Assembly (NCBI GenBank): GCA_002733865.1
Contig: NVXM01000012.1
Span: 46,952-110,951 of the forward strand
Source of the DNA: Sphingopyxis sp.
GTDB lineage: Bacteria; Pseudomonadota; Alphaproteobacteria; Sphingomonadales; Sphingomonadaceae
Direction of reading: 5' to 3'
DNA length: 64,000 nt
The translations under genes and the position numbers were made by a program. Each line of letters starts with the position of its first letter. The first letter of the stretch is position 1. Positions 57,674 to 64,000 of the stretch are shown piece by piece. The notes beneath the pieces were generated by a model, which ran no database searches, was not told where the DNA came from, and saw nothing but the letters and a program-made list of their open reading frames with translations.

Positions 57674-58122
57674 GAATCGTGGGCCAATATTTTGACCCAG
57701 CCTTCGGGCGTGTCGGGCTGCGTCTCCAGCTGGGGCACATCGTCGGGAATAACAATCCAGGACTGCTTGCTGGAAACCCAGAAATGCGCCTGCGGGTTCA
57801 TATCCTTGCTGTTGTCCAGCGTTCCTGCCCGCAGGCTGACAATGCCGGGACGCATGTCATTTCTTGCATATATCCGAGCCTTGCAGCGGGCGCAGCCGAC
57901 GATGGTGCTGTTTGCACCGCTCGGCTGGGTGACATGTCCCTCGTCTACTTCTCCGCTCAGTTCGCAATCATTCTCCATCACCGCCATATGAAAACTGAAG
58001 GCGCTGCCGGTCCGTTTCTGACAATCGGTGCAATGGCAAGCATAAGGCTTCATCCGCAGACCCGGCTTCAACGTATAGCGGACCGCGCCACATACGCAGC
58101 CACCAGTCAGATTCTCGGTCAT
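57670..58122 (-). CDS. GFA-family zinc protein, copy 2
   Basis: A 150-residue paralogue. The ligand pattern is retained: GGCVCGAVRYTL (Cys9, Cys11), CHCTDCQKRTGSAF (Cys29, 31, 34) and CARCK (Cys77, 80). It is closer to the canonical CHCxxCQKRTGSAF form than copy 1. It overlaps both neighbours by four bases, so the three genes are translationally coupled. The substrate is unknown. Confidence 0.88.
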   Translation of the reverse strand: MTENLTGGCVCGAVRYTLKPGLRMKPYACHCTDCQKRTGSAFSFHMAVMENDCELSGEVDEGHVTQPSGANSTIVGCARCKARIYARNDMRPGIVSLRAGTLDNSKDMNPQAHFWVSSKQSWIVIPDDVPQLETQPDTPEGWVKILAHDS

Positions 58123-58766
58123 CGCTCGGCAAGTCCTTTCTGTTTCATCCGCCAGACCGCGAGGTCGATCCGGTCCTGTCCAAAAAATGGCTCGCCTTCG
58201 AAGACCAGAGTTGGCACGCCCCAGTGGCCGGCAGCTTCGAGTGCGGCTTGATTGTCGGCGATCTCGGCATCCAGTTCGTCCGGTTCGGCCTTCGCTTCTG
58301 CCTTCAGTTCGGCAAAATCGAGTCCGGCGCGAGCGCTCGCCTTTTCCAGATGATCGTCTTCGTTCCAGCCAGCGGTACCGCCCCAGATCATCTGTGACAC
58401 TTCATTGGCAAATTCCAGCCCCTTGCCGCGCCGCGAGGCCGCCTGCCCCATCCGCGTCAGTTCGAAAATATAGGGCTGGTCCTTGGCGATCTCGCGGGTC
58501 GCGATATCCTGTACGATCGGATCGGGATTGGGCGGGGCCATGGGAATACCCATATATTGCGCCACGCGGAACATGTCGCGAAACGTATAGCCGAGCCAGT
58601 TGGGATGATTTTTCTCAAAGAAATCCGGCTCCCGGATTGCCAGCGGATAAACGAAACGCTGGTTGATTTTCAGGGCATATTTCTCTGTCAGGTCGACATA
58701 ACGCCGCGTTGCAAGATAGCTGTAAGGCGAGCGGAAGGACCAGTAGACGTCTGCTTGTAATGTCAT
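58119..58766 (-). CDS. 2-Hydroxychromene-2-carboxylate isomerase/kappa-class GST-like protein
   Basis: A 215-residue DsbA-fold protein. VYWSFRSPYSYLATRRYVDL holds the active-site Ser (10 or 13) and no CxxC pair, as in HCCA isomerases and kappa GSTs. GVPTLVFEGEPFFGQDRIDL is the conserved cis-Pro and glutathione-binding region. Members use glutathione in naphthalene catabolism or other isomerisations. No aromatic catabolic genes are near, so a role with the adjoining GFA proteins in glutathione-adduct handling is the inference. It is divergent from marR. Confidence 0.87.
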   Translation of the reverse strand: MTLQADVYWSFRSPYSYLATRRYVDLTEKYALKINQRFVYPLAIREPDFFEKNHPNWLGYTFRDMFRVAQYMGIPMAPPNPDPIVQDIATREIAKDQPYIFELTRMGQAASRRGKGLEFANEVSQMIWGGTAGWNEDDHLEKASARAGLDFAELKAEAKAEPDELDAEIADNQAALEAAGHWGVPTLVFEGEPFFGQDRIDLAVWRMKQKGLAER

Positions 58767-58810
58767 CCGCTTATCGTAACCGTGATTGCAATCTTCGCAA
58801 GCACAGAGTG

Positions 58811-58839
58811 TTGCGATTAGTAAGCATTGCTATTATATA
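58811..58839 (+). promoter_or_regulatory. Candidate marR-emrAB promoter
   Basis: TTGCGA (58811-58816), 17 bases, TATATA (58834-58839). The predicted transcription start falls at or next to the ATG (58847), where no ribosome-binding sequence exists, so the transcript may be leaderless. TAGTA...TATTA half-sites (58818-58835) overlap the spacer and could bind the repressor. Confidence 0.4.
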
Positions 58840-58846
58840 TCCACTT

Positions 58847-59299
58847 ATGAGCGAAGCTATCGGATTTTTGATACACGACACCGCGCGGTTGTTCCGCAGA
58901 GAACTGAACGAGCGCATGCGGCACAGCGGCGTTACCGCCCTGCAATGGCGGCTGCTCGCCTATCTGGCGCGCAACGAGGGATCGAACCAGGTCAAACTGG
59001 CGGAATTCCTCGAGGTCGAACCGATAACCCTGTCGCGGATGATCGACCGCCTCGCCGATGCCGGGATGCTCAGCCGCCGCCGGGACCCGGATGATCGCCG
59101 GGCCTGGCGCCTCTATCTCGAAGATAAATCGCTGCCCCTGATCGACGAACTGCGGGCTGCTTCCGCGACGCTTACCGAAGCCGCCCAGGAGGGGCTGACC
59201 AAGGAAGAGCGCGAGAAGCTGGCAGATCTTGTCGAGCGGATGCGGCAAAACCTGTCACGCAAGGCGTGCGATGCAAAACAACCGGAACAGGCAGCCTGA
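58847..59299 (+). CDS. MarR-family transcriptional regulator
   Basis: A 150-residue winged-helix regulator. Helix-turn-helix sequence VKLAEFLEVEPITLSRMIDR and the wing SRRRDPDDRRAWRLYLE are typical. The start at 58847 follows from homology, although no ribosome-binding site is visible; the frame open from 58709 runs across the divergent promoter. It is immediately followed by emrA and emrB homologues, so it most likely represses this efflux operon and perhaps the divergent isomerase-GFA genes in response to a small-molecule ligand. Confidence 0.92.
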   Translation: MSEAIGFLIHDTARLFRRELNERMRHSGVTALQWRLLAYLARNEGSNQVKLAEFLEVEPITLSRMIDRLADAGMLSRRRDPDDRRAWRLYLEDKSLPLIDELRAASATLTEAAQEGLTKEEREKLADLVERMRQNLSRKACDAKQPEQAA

Positions 59300-59303
59300 C
59301 GCC

Positions 59304-60413
59304 ATGCTCAAATCAAAAGATACGCCCGAACAATATGATATGTCCGACACGCTGACCGAAGAGGAGCAAGTCATCCCCGGTTCCGATAATGCCGCCAAAG
59401 ACGAGCCCCGGCGCCGCTGGCTGCGCTGGCTGGTCATGGCGATTGTGCCGCTGGCCCTGATCGCGGGCGGCGGATATATATGGCTGACCAGCGGGCGGAG
59501 CGTGTCCACCGACAATGCCTATGTGCAACAGGACCGTGTTTCGGTTTCGGCCGAAGTCGGCGGGCGGATCATAGAGGCGAATGTCGGCAGCGATGACATC
59601 GTCAAGAAGGGCGACATACTTTTCCGGATCGATCCAGAGCCGTTCAAAATCTCTCTGGCCCAGGCCAATGCGGCAATTGCCGCCGCAGAAGTGCAGGTAG
59701 AAGCGCTGCGCACCACGGCAGCGGGAAGCGGCGTTGATATCGCGGCCGCTCGCGAGGATATTGCCTTCGCCCAGGCGACGTACGAACGGCAACGCGCCCT
59801 GATGCAGCGAGGTTTCACAACAAAGGCGGATTTTGAAGCGGCGCAGCATGCGGTTGAGCAGGCACGGGAGCGGCTGCGTCAGGCCCAGGCCGACTCAGCC
59901 GAAGCGAAAAGCCTAGCCGCCAATGCCCGGTCGATGCCGGGCGAAAACCCGGCCATCGCCGCCGCCAAAGTGCAGCGCGAACAGGCCCAATTGAACCTCT
60001 CCCGCACCACCGTCCGCGCGCCGACGTCGGGGCGGGTAGCTCAGGCCGAACGCCTGCAGGTTGGACAGATGATGGTCAGCGGCCTCCCTGCCCTGACGAT
60101 TGTCGCTGATGAAAAAACCTGGGTGGAAGCCAATTTCAAGGAAACCGATCTGGCAAACATGAAAATTGGACAGCCCGCCGAACTGACTTTTGATGCCTAC
60201 CCGGATATCAGGCTGAAGGGCCATGTCCAGAGCATCGGTGCCGGGACCGGCAGCGAATTTTCGGTGTTGCCGGCGCAGAATGCGACCGGCAACTGGGTCA
60301 AGGTAACGCAGCGGGTGCCGGTGCGGATTGCGATCGACGACAAATCCCCTCGCCCGCTGATCGCCGGTCTTTCTTCCGAAGTGACCGTAGATATTCGTTC
60401 CAGGGACCAGTAG
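59304..60413 (+). CDS. emrA: HlyD/EmrA-family membrane fusion protein
   Basis: A 369-residue periplasmic adaptor. A single membrane anchor (LRWLVMAIVPLALIAGGGYI) is followed by the biotinyl-lipoyl half-motif TDNAYVQQDRVSVSAEVGGR. A coiled-coil hairpin (about 120-215) and the second lipoyl half plus beta barrel (VRAPTSGRVAQ, VEANFKETDLANMKIGQPAE) complete the pattern of EmrA. It bridges EmrB to an outer-membrane channel, which is not encoded here. Starts at 59304 or 59340 are possible; 59304 lies four bases past the marR stop. Confidence 0.92.
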   Translation: MLKSKDTPEQYDMSDTLTEEEQVIPGSDNAAKDEPRRRWLRWLVMAIVPLALIAGGGYIWLTSGRSVSTDNAYVQQDRVSVSAEVGGRIIEANVGSDDIVKKGDILFRIDPEPFKISLAQANAAIAAAEVQVEALRTTAAGSGVDIAAAREDIAFAQATYERQRALMQRGFTTKADFEAAQHAVEQARERLRQAQADSAEAKSLAANARSMPGENPAIAAAKVQREQAQLNLSRTTVRAPTSGRVAQAERLQVGQMMVSGLPALTIVADEKTWVEANFKETDLANMKIGQPAELTFDAYPDIRLKGHVQSIGAGTGSEFSVLPAQNATGNWVKVTQRVPVRIAIDDKSPRPLIAGLSSEVTVDIRSRDQ

Positions 60414-61967
60414 ATGGCAACCGCTGCAGCCGTCGCAGGAGCCACGCCGCAGACCGATATGACGCCATTGCGTCGCGGGTTGTTGACCGTCGCTGTCATG
60501 GGCGCATCGGTGATCCAGATTCTCGACTCGACGATCGCCAATGTCGCGCTGCCCCATATGCAGACCAGTCTCGGCGCTTCGCTCGACACGGTGACCTGGG
60601 TCCTGACCAGCTATATTATCGCTTCTGCGATCGCGATGCCAATTACCGGCTGGCTGGCAGACCGGATCGGCGGACGACAGCTTTTCCTGATTTCGGTCAG
60701 CGGGTTTGTTCTGGCATCAATGCTTTGCGGGCTGGCGACCAATCTTGAAGAAATGGTCGCTTTTCGAGTTCTGCAAGGGATTAGCGGCGCATTTATCGCG
60801 CCGCTGGCGCAGACCGTGATGCTCGATATCAACCCGCCCGAGCGACACGCCAGGGCAATGGCGATCTGGGGCATGGGGATCATGGTCGGGCCGATCATGG
60901 GGCCAATCATCGGCGGCTGGCTGACCGAAAATTACAGCTGGCGTTGGTGCTTCTACGTCAATGTCCCGATCGGTATCGTGACCATATCGGCACTGTGGGC
61001 GCTGCTGCCGCACAAGCCGATATTCCGGCGAAAATTTGATCATCTCGGCTTCTGGGCGCTGGCCGTGGGGCTCGGCAGCCTGCAGCTGATGCTCGATCGC
61101 GGCGCCCAGCTGGACTGGTTTGACAGCTGGGAAATACGGATTGAAACAGGGATTGCGATCGCCGCCTTCTGGGTCTTCGCCGTGCAGATGGCGAGCGCGA
61201 GAAACGCGTTATTCGCGAGACAGATGCTGACCAACCGGAGTTTTGCGACCAGCCTCTTCTTCATGATTGTCATCGGTGTTGTGATGTTCGCGAACATGGC
61301 CCTGTTGCCGCCGATGATGCAACATCTCTACGGCTATCCGGTAATCGATACCGGCCTTCTGCTTGCACCGCGCGGCGTCGGCATCCTGCTCAGCATGGCG
61401 GTGGCTGGCCGGCTGGTCGGCAAGGTCGATGCCCGGATATTGGTCGGCACGGGTTTTTGCATCGCAGCCTATTCGATGTGGCAGATGAGCCAGTGGTCGA
61501 TGGATATGGACTGGCGGCCCTTTGCCATCAGTGGCCTGGTTCAGGGGCTAGGGATGGGACTGGTCTTCATTCCGCTGAACACGCTGGCCTTCGCATCCCT
61601 GCCAGCGAGCATGCGCACCGATGGCGCGAGCCTGCTCAACCTTTTCCGCAGCGTCGGTGCATCGGTCGGCATCTCGATCGCGTCTGCGCTGCTGGGCCGG
61701 AATATCCAGACCAGCCACAGCGATCTGGCCTCCCATGTCACCGGCTCGACATTCAGCAATATCGACGCCAGCACCGCCGACCGGTTCCAGGGACTGGGCG
61801 ACCAGGCGCTGATGATGGCCGACGCGCTTGTCAACAGACAGGCGTCGATGATCGCCTATCTCGACGATTACTGGGCGATGATGTGGGTCACGATCGCAGT
61901 GATCCCGCTGGTTTTCCTGTTGCAGAAACCCGAGCCGGGTGCGCAAGCCGGACCGATGATGGAGTGA
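60414..61967 (+). CDS. emrB: DHA2-family drug:H+ antiporter (EmrB/QacA type)
   Basis: A 517-residue exporter with 14 predicted helices. VIQILDSTIANVALPHMQTS is the DHA2 motif D1, GWLADRIGGRQLFL motif A, and MGIMVGPIMGPIIGGWL motif C. The ATG follows the emrA stop with no gap. Its stop adjoins the convergent asd stop. With EmrA it should form a tripartite pump for hydrophobic compounds; the specific drug is unknown. Confidence 0.93.
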   Translation: MATAAAVAGATPQTDMTPLRRGLLTVAVMGASVIQILDSTIANVALPHMQTSLGASLDTVTWVLTSYIIASAIAMPITGWLADRIGGRQLFLISVSGFVLASMLCGLATNLEEMVAFRVLQGISGAFIAPLAQTVMLDINPPERHARAMAIWGMGIMVGPIMGPIIGGWLTENYSWRWCFYVNVPIGIVTISALWALLPHKPIFRRKFDHLGFWALAVGLGSLQLMLDRGAQLDWFDSWEIRIETGIAIAAFWVFAVQMASARNALFARQMLTNRSFATSLFFMIVIGVVMFANMALLPPMMQHLYGYPVIDTGLLLAPRGVGILLSMAVAGRLVGKVDARILVGTGFCIAAYSMWQMSQWSMDMDWRPFAISGLVQGLGMGLVFIPLNTLAFASLPASMRTDGASLLNLFRSVGASVGISIASALLGRNIQTSHSDLASHVTGSTFSNIDASTADRFQGLGDQALMMADALVNRQASMIAYLDDYWAMMWVTIAVIPLVFLLQKPEPGAQAGPMME

Positions 61968-62993
61968 TCAGCCCTTCTTGAGGTGCTTGCGGCCCAGCAG
62001 CTCCGCGATCTGCACGGCATTGAGCGCAGCGCCCTTGCGGAGATTGTCGCTGACGCACCAGATGTTCAGGCCATTTTCCACCGTCGGGTCTTCTCGCACA
62101 CGACTGATGAAGGTCGCGCCGTCTCCGACGCATTCGACCGGCGTAACATAGCCTTCGTCTTCGCGCTTATCGACCAGCATGATGCCGGGCGCGTCGCGCA
62201 GGATTTTCTGGGCGTCCGATGCGGACAGCTCATTCTCAAATTCGATATTAATTGATTCGCTGTGACCGACAAACACCGGAACCCGGACACAGGTTGCGGT
62301 CAGTTTGATTTTCGGATCGAGGATCTTCTTGGTCTCGACGACCATTTTCCATTCTTCCTTGGTCGATCCGTCGTCGAGGAATACGTCGATATGCGGAATC
62401 ACGTTGAACGCGATCTGCTTGGTAAAGACGTTGCTTTCCTTGGGGTCGCCGACAAATATGGCGCGCGACTGCTCGAACAGCTCGTCCATGCCGCCCTTGC
62501 CTGCGCCGGAAACCGACTGGTAGGTCGAGACAACAACGCGCTTGATCGTCGCCGCATCGTGCAGCGGCTTGAGGGCCACCACCATCTGTGCGGTCGAGCA
62601 ATTGGGATTGGCGATGATATTGCGCTTGGTATAGCCGCTGATGGCTTCCGGGTTCACTTCGGGCACGATCAGGGGAACGTCCGGGTCCATACGGTAGAGC
62701 GAGCTATTGTCGATCACCACGCAGCCGGCAGCGGCAGCCTTGGGTGCATATTCCTTGGTTGCAGCAGAGCCGGCAGCAAACAGGGCCATGTCCCAGCCCG
62801 TGAAATCGAAATGTTCGATATTCTGGACCTTGAGCATCTTGCCGGTGTCGCCAATTTCAATCTCGTTGCCCTGCGAACGCGACGATGCGACCGCAGCCAG
62901 TTCATCATATGGAAATTCGCGCTCGACCAATACGTTCAGCATTTCGCGTCCGACATTGCCCGTGGCACCGACAACTACAATTTTGTAACCCAT
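61968..62993 (-). CDS. asd: Aspartate-semialdehyde dehydrogenase
   Basis: A 341-residue enzyme reducing aspartyl phosphate. VVVGATGNVGREMLNVL is the NADPH loop, the catalytic Cys132 lies in IIANPNCSTAQMVVAL, and VSTYQSVSGAGKGGMDEL the signature. Its product feeds lysine, threonine and methionine synthesis and, in this organism, also the carboxyspermidine dehydrogenase at 33984, which uses aspartate semialdehyde. Confidence 0.95.
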   Translation of the reverse strand: MGYKIVVVGATGNVGREMLNVLVEREFPYDELAAVASSRSQGNEIEIGDTGKMLKVQNIEHFDFTGWDMALFAAGSAATKEYAPKAAAAGCVVIDNSSLYRMDPDVPLIVPEVNPEAISGYTKRNIIANPNCSTAQMVVALKPLHDAATIKRVVVSTYQSVSGAGKGGMDELFEQSRAIFVGDPKESNVFTKQIAFNVIPHIDVFLDDGSTKEEWKMVVETKKILDPKIKLTATCVRVPVFVGHSESINIEFENELSASDAQKILRDAPGIMLVDKREDEGYVTPVECVGDGATFISRVREDPTVENGLNIWCVSDNLRKGAALNAVQIAELLGRKHLKKG

Positions 62994-63018
62994 GAAACTT
63001 TTCCTGTGGCTGATAGTA

Positions 63019-63056
63019 AAACAGCCGGTTTTCCTGATGGGGAGAACCGGCTGTTT
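63019..63056 (-). terminator. Stem-loop after rplS
   Basis: AAACAGCCGGTT (63019-63030) pairs with AACCGGCTGTTT (63045-63056), 12 bp with a 14-nt loop. On the minus strand the stem is followed by TACTATC with only a short T-run, so it is a moderate terminator for trmD-rplS ahead of asd. Confidence 0.75.
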
Positions 63057-63077
63057 GAAACTCTGATGAAGCGATGA

Positions 63078-63467
63078 TTATTTGGCTTCGGTGCCTTTCG
63101 AAGGCTGGTTCAAACGGCGCTCCGCAATACGGGCCCGCTTACCAGTGCGGCCGCGCAGATAGTAAAGTTTCGCGCGACGCACGATACCGCGGCGAACCAC
63201 GGTAATGCTTTCAATGTTCGGGGAGTAAAGCGGAAACACACGCTCAACACCTTCACCGAACGACATTTTGCGTACGGTGAAGTTGGAGCCCATGCCGCGA
63301 TTGGTCCGTGCGATGCACACACCTTCGAAATTCTGGGTACGAACGCGCTCGCCTTCAACGACGCGGACGCCAACGCGCAGCGTGTCGCCAGCGCGAAATG
63401 ATGGTATTTCCTTGGAAGCGATGAATGCGTCGACCGCTTCTTTTTCCAGTGTCTGAATCAGGTTCAT
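63078..63467 (-). CDS. rplS: 50S ribosomal protein L19
   Basis: A 129-residue ribosomal protein at the 30S-50S interface. [40 protein letters not shown] and [20 protein letters not shown] match L19 throughout, with the C-terminal [18 protein letters not shown]. It begins three bases after the trmD stop, the usual gene order. Confidence 0.97.
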   Translation of the reverse strand: MNLIQTLEKEAVDAFIASKEIPSFRAGDTLRVGVRVVEGERVRTQNFEGVCIARTNRGMGSNFTVRKMSFGEGVERVFPLYSPNIESITVVRRGIVRRAKLYYLRGRTGKRARIAERRLNQPSKGTEAK

Positions 63468-63470
63468 GAC

Positions 63471-64000
63471 CTATTCCTTATCTTTATCTTTTTCCTGCGC
63501 ACCAGAGGGCGACTGATCCGGACCGTCCCTGTGACGTTCCCATAAATCCGGCCGCCTTAGCCGTGTATCTTCCTCTGCCCTTTGTTTCCGCCAAGCAGCT
63601 ATTTTCGCATGATCCCCCGATCGCAAGACTTCAGGGATGATGCGCCCTTCCCATATTTGAGGTCGGGTATATTGCGGATATTCCAGAATTCCGGTCTCGA
63701 AACTCTCTTCATCTCCGCTAGAAGACGCGCCCATTACCCCGGGAAGCAGCCGAATGCAAGCGTCTAAAAGCACCAAAGCGCCCATTTCTCCGCCGGACAG
63801 GATATAGTCGCCGATCGAGACTTCTTCAATGTCGCGGGCTTCGAACAGGCGCTCGTCGAAACCCTCGAAACGACCGCAGATTATGGTGACGCCGGGACCC
63901 GATGCGATTTCGCGGACGCGGGCCTGAGTGAGCGGTTTGCCGCGCGGGGTCATGGCAAGGATGGGGGGTGCAGCAAAGCCCCTCCCCTTCAGGGGAGGGG
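63471..64000 (-). CDS. trmD: tRNA (guanine-N1-)-methyltransferase, 5' end cut by window
   Basis: The C-terminal part of TrmD, which methylates G37 of tRNAs. [40 protein letters not shown] and [17 protein letters not shown] form the trefoil-knot SAM site, and [20 protein letters not shown] the tRNA-binding part. The ATG at 63953 is internal: the frame continues upstream without a stop to the window end, and the knot's expected N-terminal half lies beyond it. Just before [10 protein letters not shown] the frame crosses a CCCCTCCCC palindrome and reads [15 protein letters not shown], a proline/glycine-rich insertion. Confidence 0.95.
   Translation of the reverse strand, partial: PPLKGRGFAAPPILAMTPRGKPLTQARVREIASGPGVTIICGRFEGFDERLFEARDIEEVSIGDYILSGGEMGALVLLDACIRLLPGVMGASSSGDEESFETGILEYPQYTRPQIWEGRIIPEVLRSGDHAKIAAWRKQRAEEDTRLRRPDLWERHRDGPDQSPSGAQEKDKDKE
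63979..64000. repeat. CCCCTCCCC-type palindromic repeat inside trmD
   Basis: CCCCTCCCC (63979-63987), TTCA, GGGGAGGGG (63992-64000), a perfect hairpin. Read on the minus strand it equals the copy at 18413 apart from one base in the loop, and shares the following CTT. It is in frame with trmD and codes for PPLKGRG-like residues, so the repeat is tolerated in a coding sequence. It runs to the window edge and may continue. Confidence 0.85.

Overview
This window looks like the chromosome of a sphingomonad-type alphaproteobacterium (Sphingomonadales, in the range of Sphingopyxis, Sphingorhabdus or Parasphingorhabdus). The placement is an inference. It rests on a C4-type 5-aminolevulinate synthase, a PhaR polyhydroxyalkanoate regulator, an alphaproteobacterial pyruvate dehydrogenase E2, an archaeal/eukaryotic-type prolyl-tRNA synthetase, a carboxyspermidine route to spermidine, and palindromic repeats of the CCCCTCCCC type. 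The region is densely packed core chromosome. Many stop/start codons overlap (ATGA, GTGA, TTGA, TAATG), several genes start with GTG or TTG, and I see no rRNA, tRNA, transposase, prophage or CRISPR. No intergenic stretch exceeds 300 bases.

Layout. 1-2032: end of a pyruvate dehydrogenase operon (lpdA fragment, a hotdog thioesterase, pdhC). 2170-7701: a universal stress protein, a redoxin, RNase R, prolyl-tRNA synthetase and PhaR with repeat-type operators upstream. 7884-20337: alanine racemase, an MHS-family transporter with an unusual periplasmic insert, then a propionyl-CoA to succinyl-CoA module (pccB, methylmalonyl-CoA epimerase, a crotonase, methylmalonyl-CoA mutase, biotin synthase, pccA). 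Biotin synthase is embedded between the mutase and the biotin-dependent carboxylase subunit. 20465-23330: glutathione reductase and phosphoglucose isomerase. 23483-31337: lepB-rnc-era, then topA, dprA, plsY and murI. 31465-38687: hemA, a threonine dehydratase-like enzyme, a polyamine block (carboxyspermidine dehydrogenase, carboxyspermidine decarboxylase, ornithine decarboxylase behind a structured leader) and two tandem MAPEG membrane proteins. 38688-51037: an RNA m5U methyltransferase, NAD(P)H-hydrate repair enzyme, a lipoprotein, ilvD, N-formylglutamate amidohydrolase, ispE, a TPR protein, ETF-quinone oxidoreductase, a divergent UDG-fold protein and a lytic transglycosylase. 51116-57136: ahcY under a strong palindrome, YqgE, peroxiredoxin, an ACE-like M2 peptidase, a membrane protein and an alpha/beta hydrolase. 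57230-61967: two GFA-family zinc proteins and a kappa-GST-like isomerase, divergent from a marR-emrA-emrB efflux operon. 61968-64000: asd, rplS and trmD (cut by the window end).

The most interesting signals are non-coding. They are (i) the ornithine decarboxylase leader, with stacked hairpins and a 44-codon frame ending two bases before the gene start; (ii) a compact three-way-junction palindrome at 18285-18348 with complementary CCC and GGG loops; (iii) a CCCCTCCCC palindrome that lies in frame inside trmD and recurs at 18413; (iv) a 26-bp palindrome upstream of ahcY; and (v) paired repeats upstream of phaR. No wholly new multi-gene system is evident.
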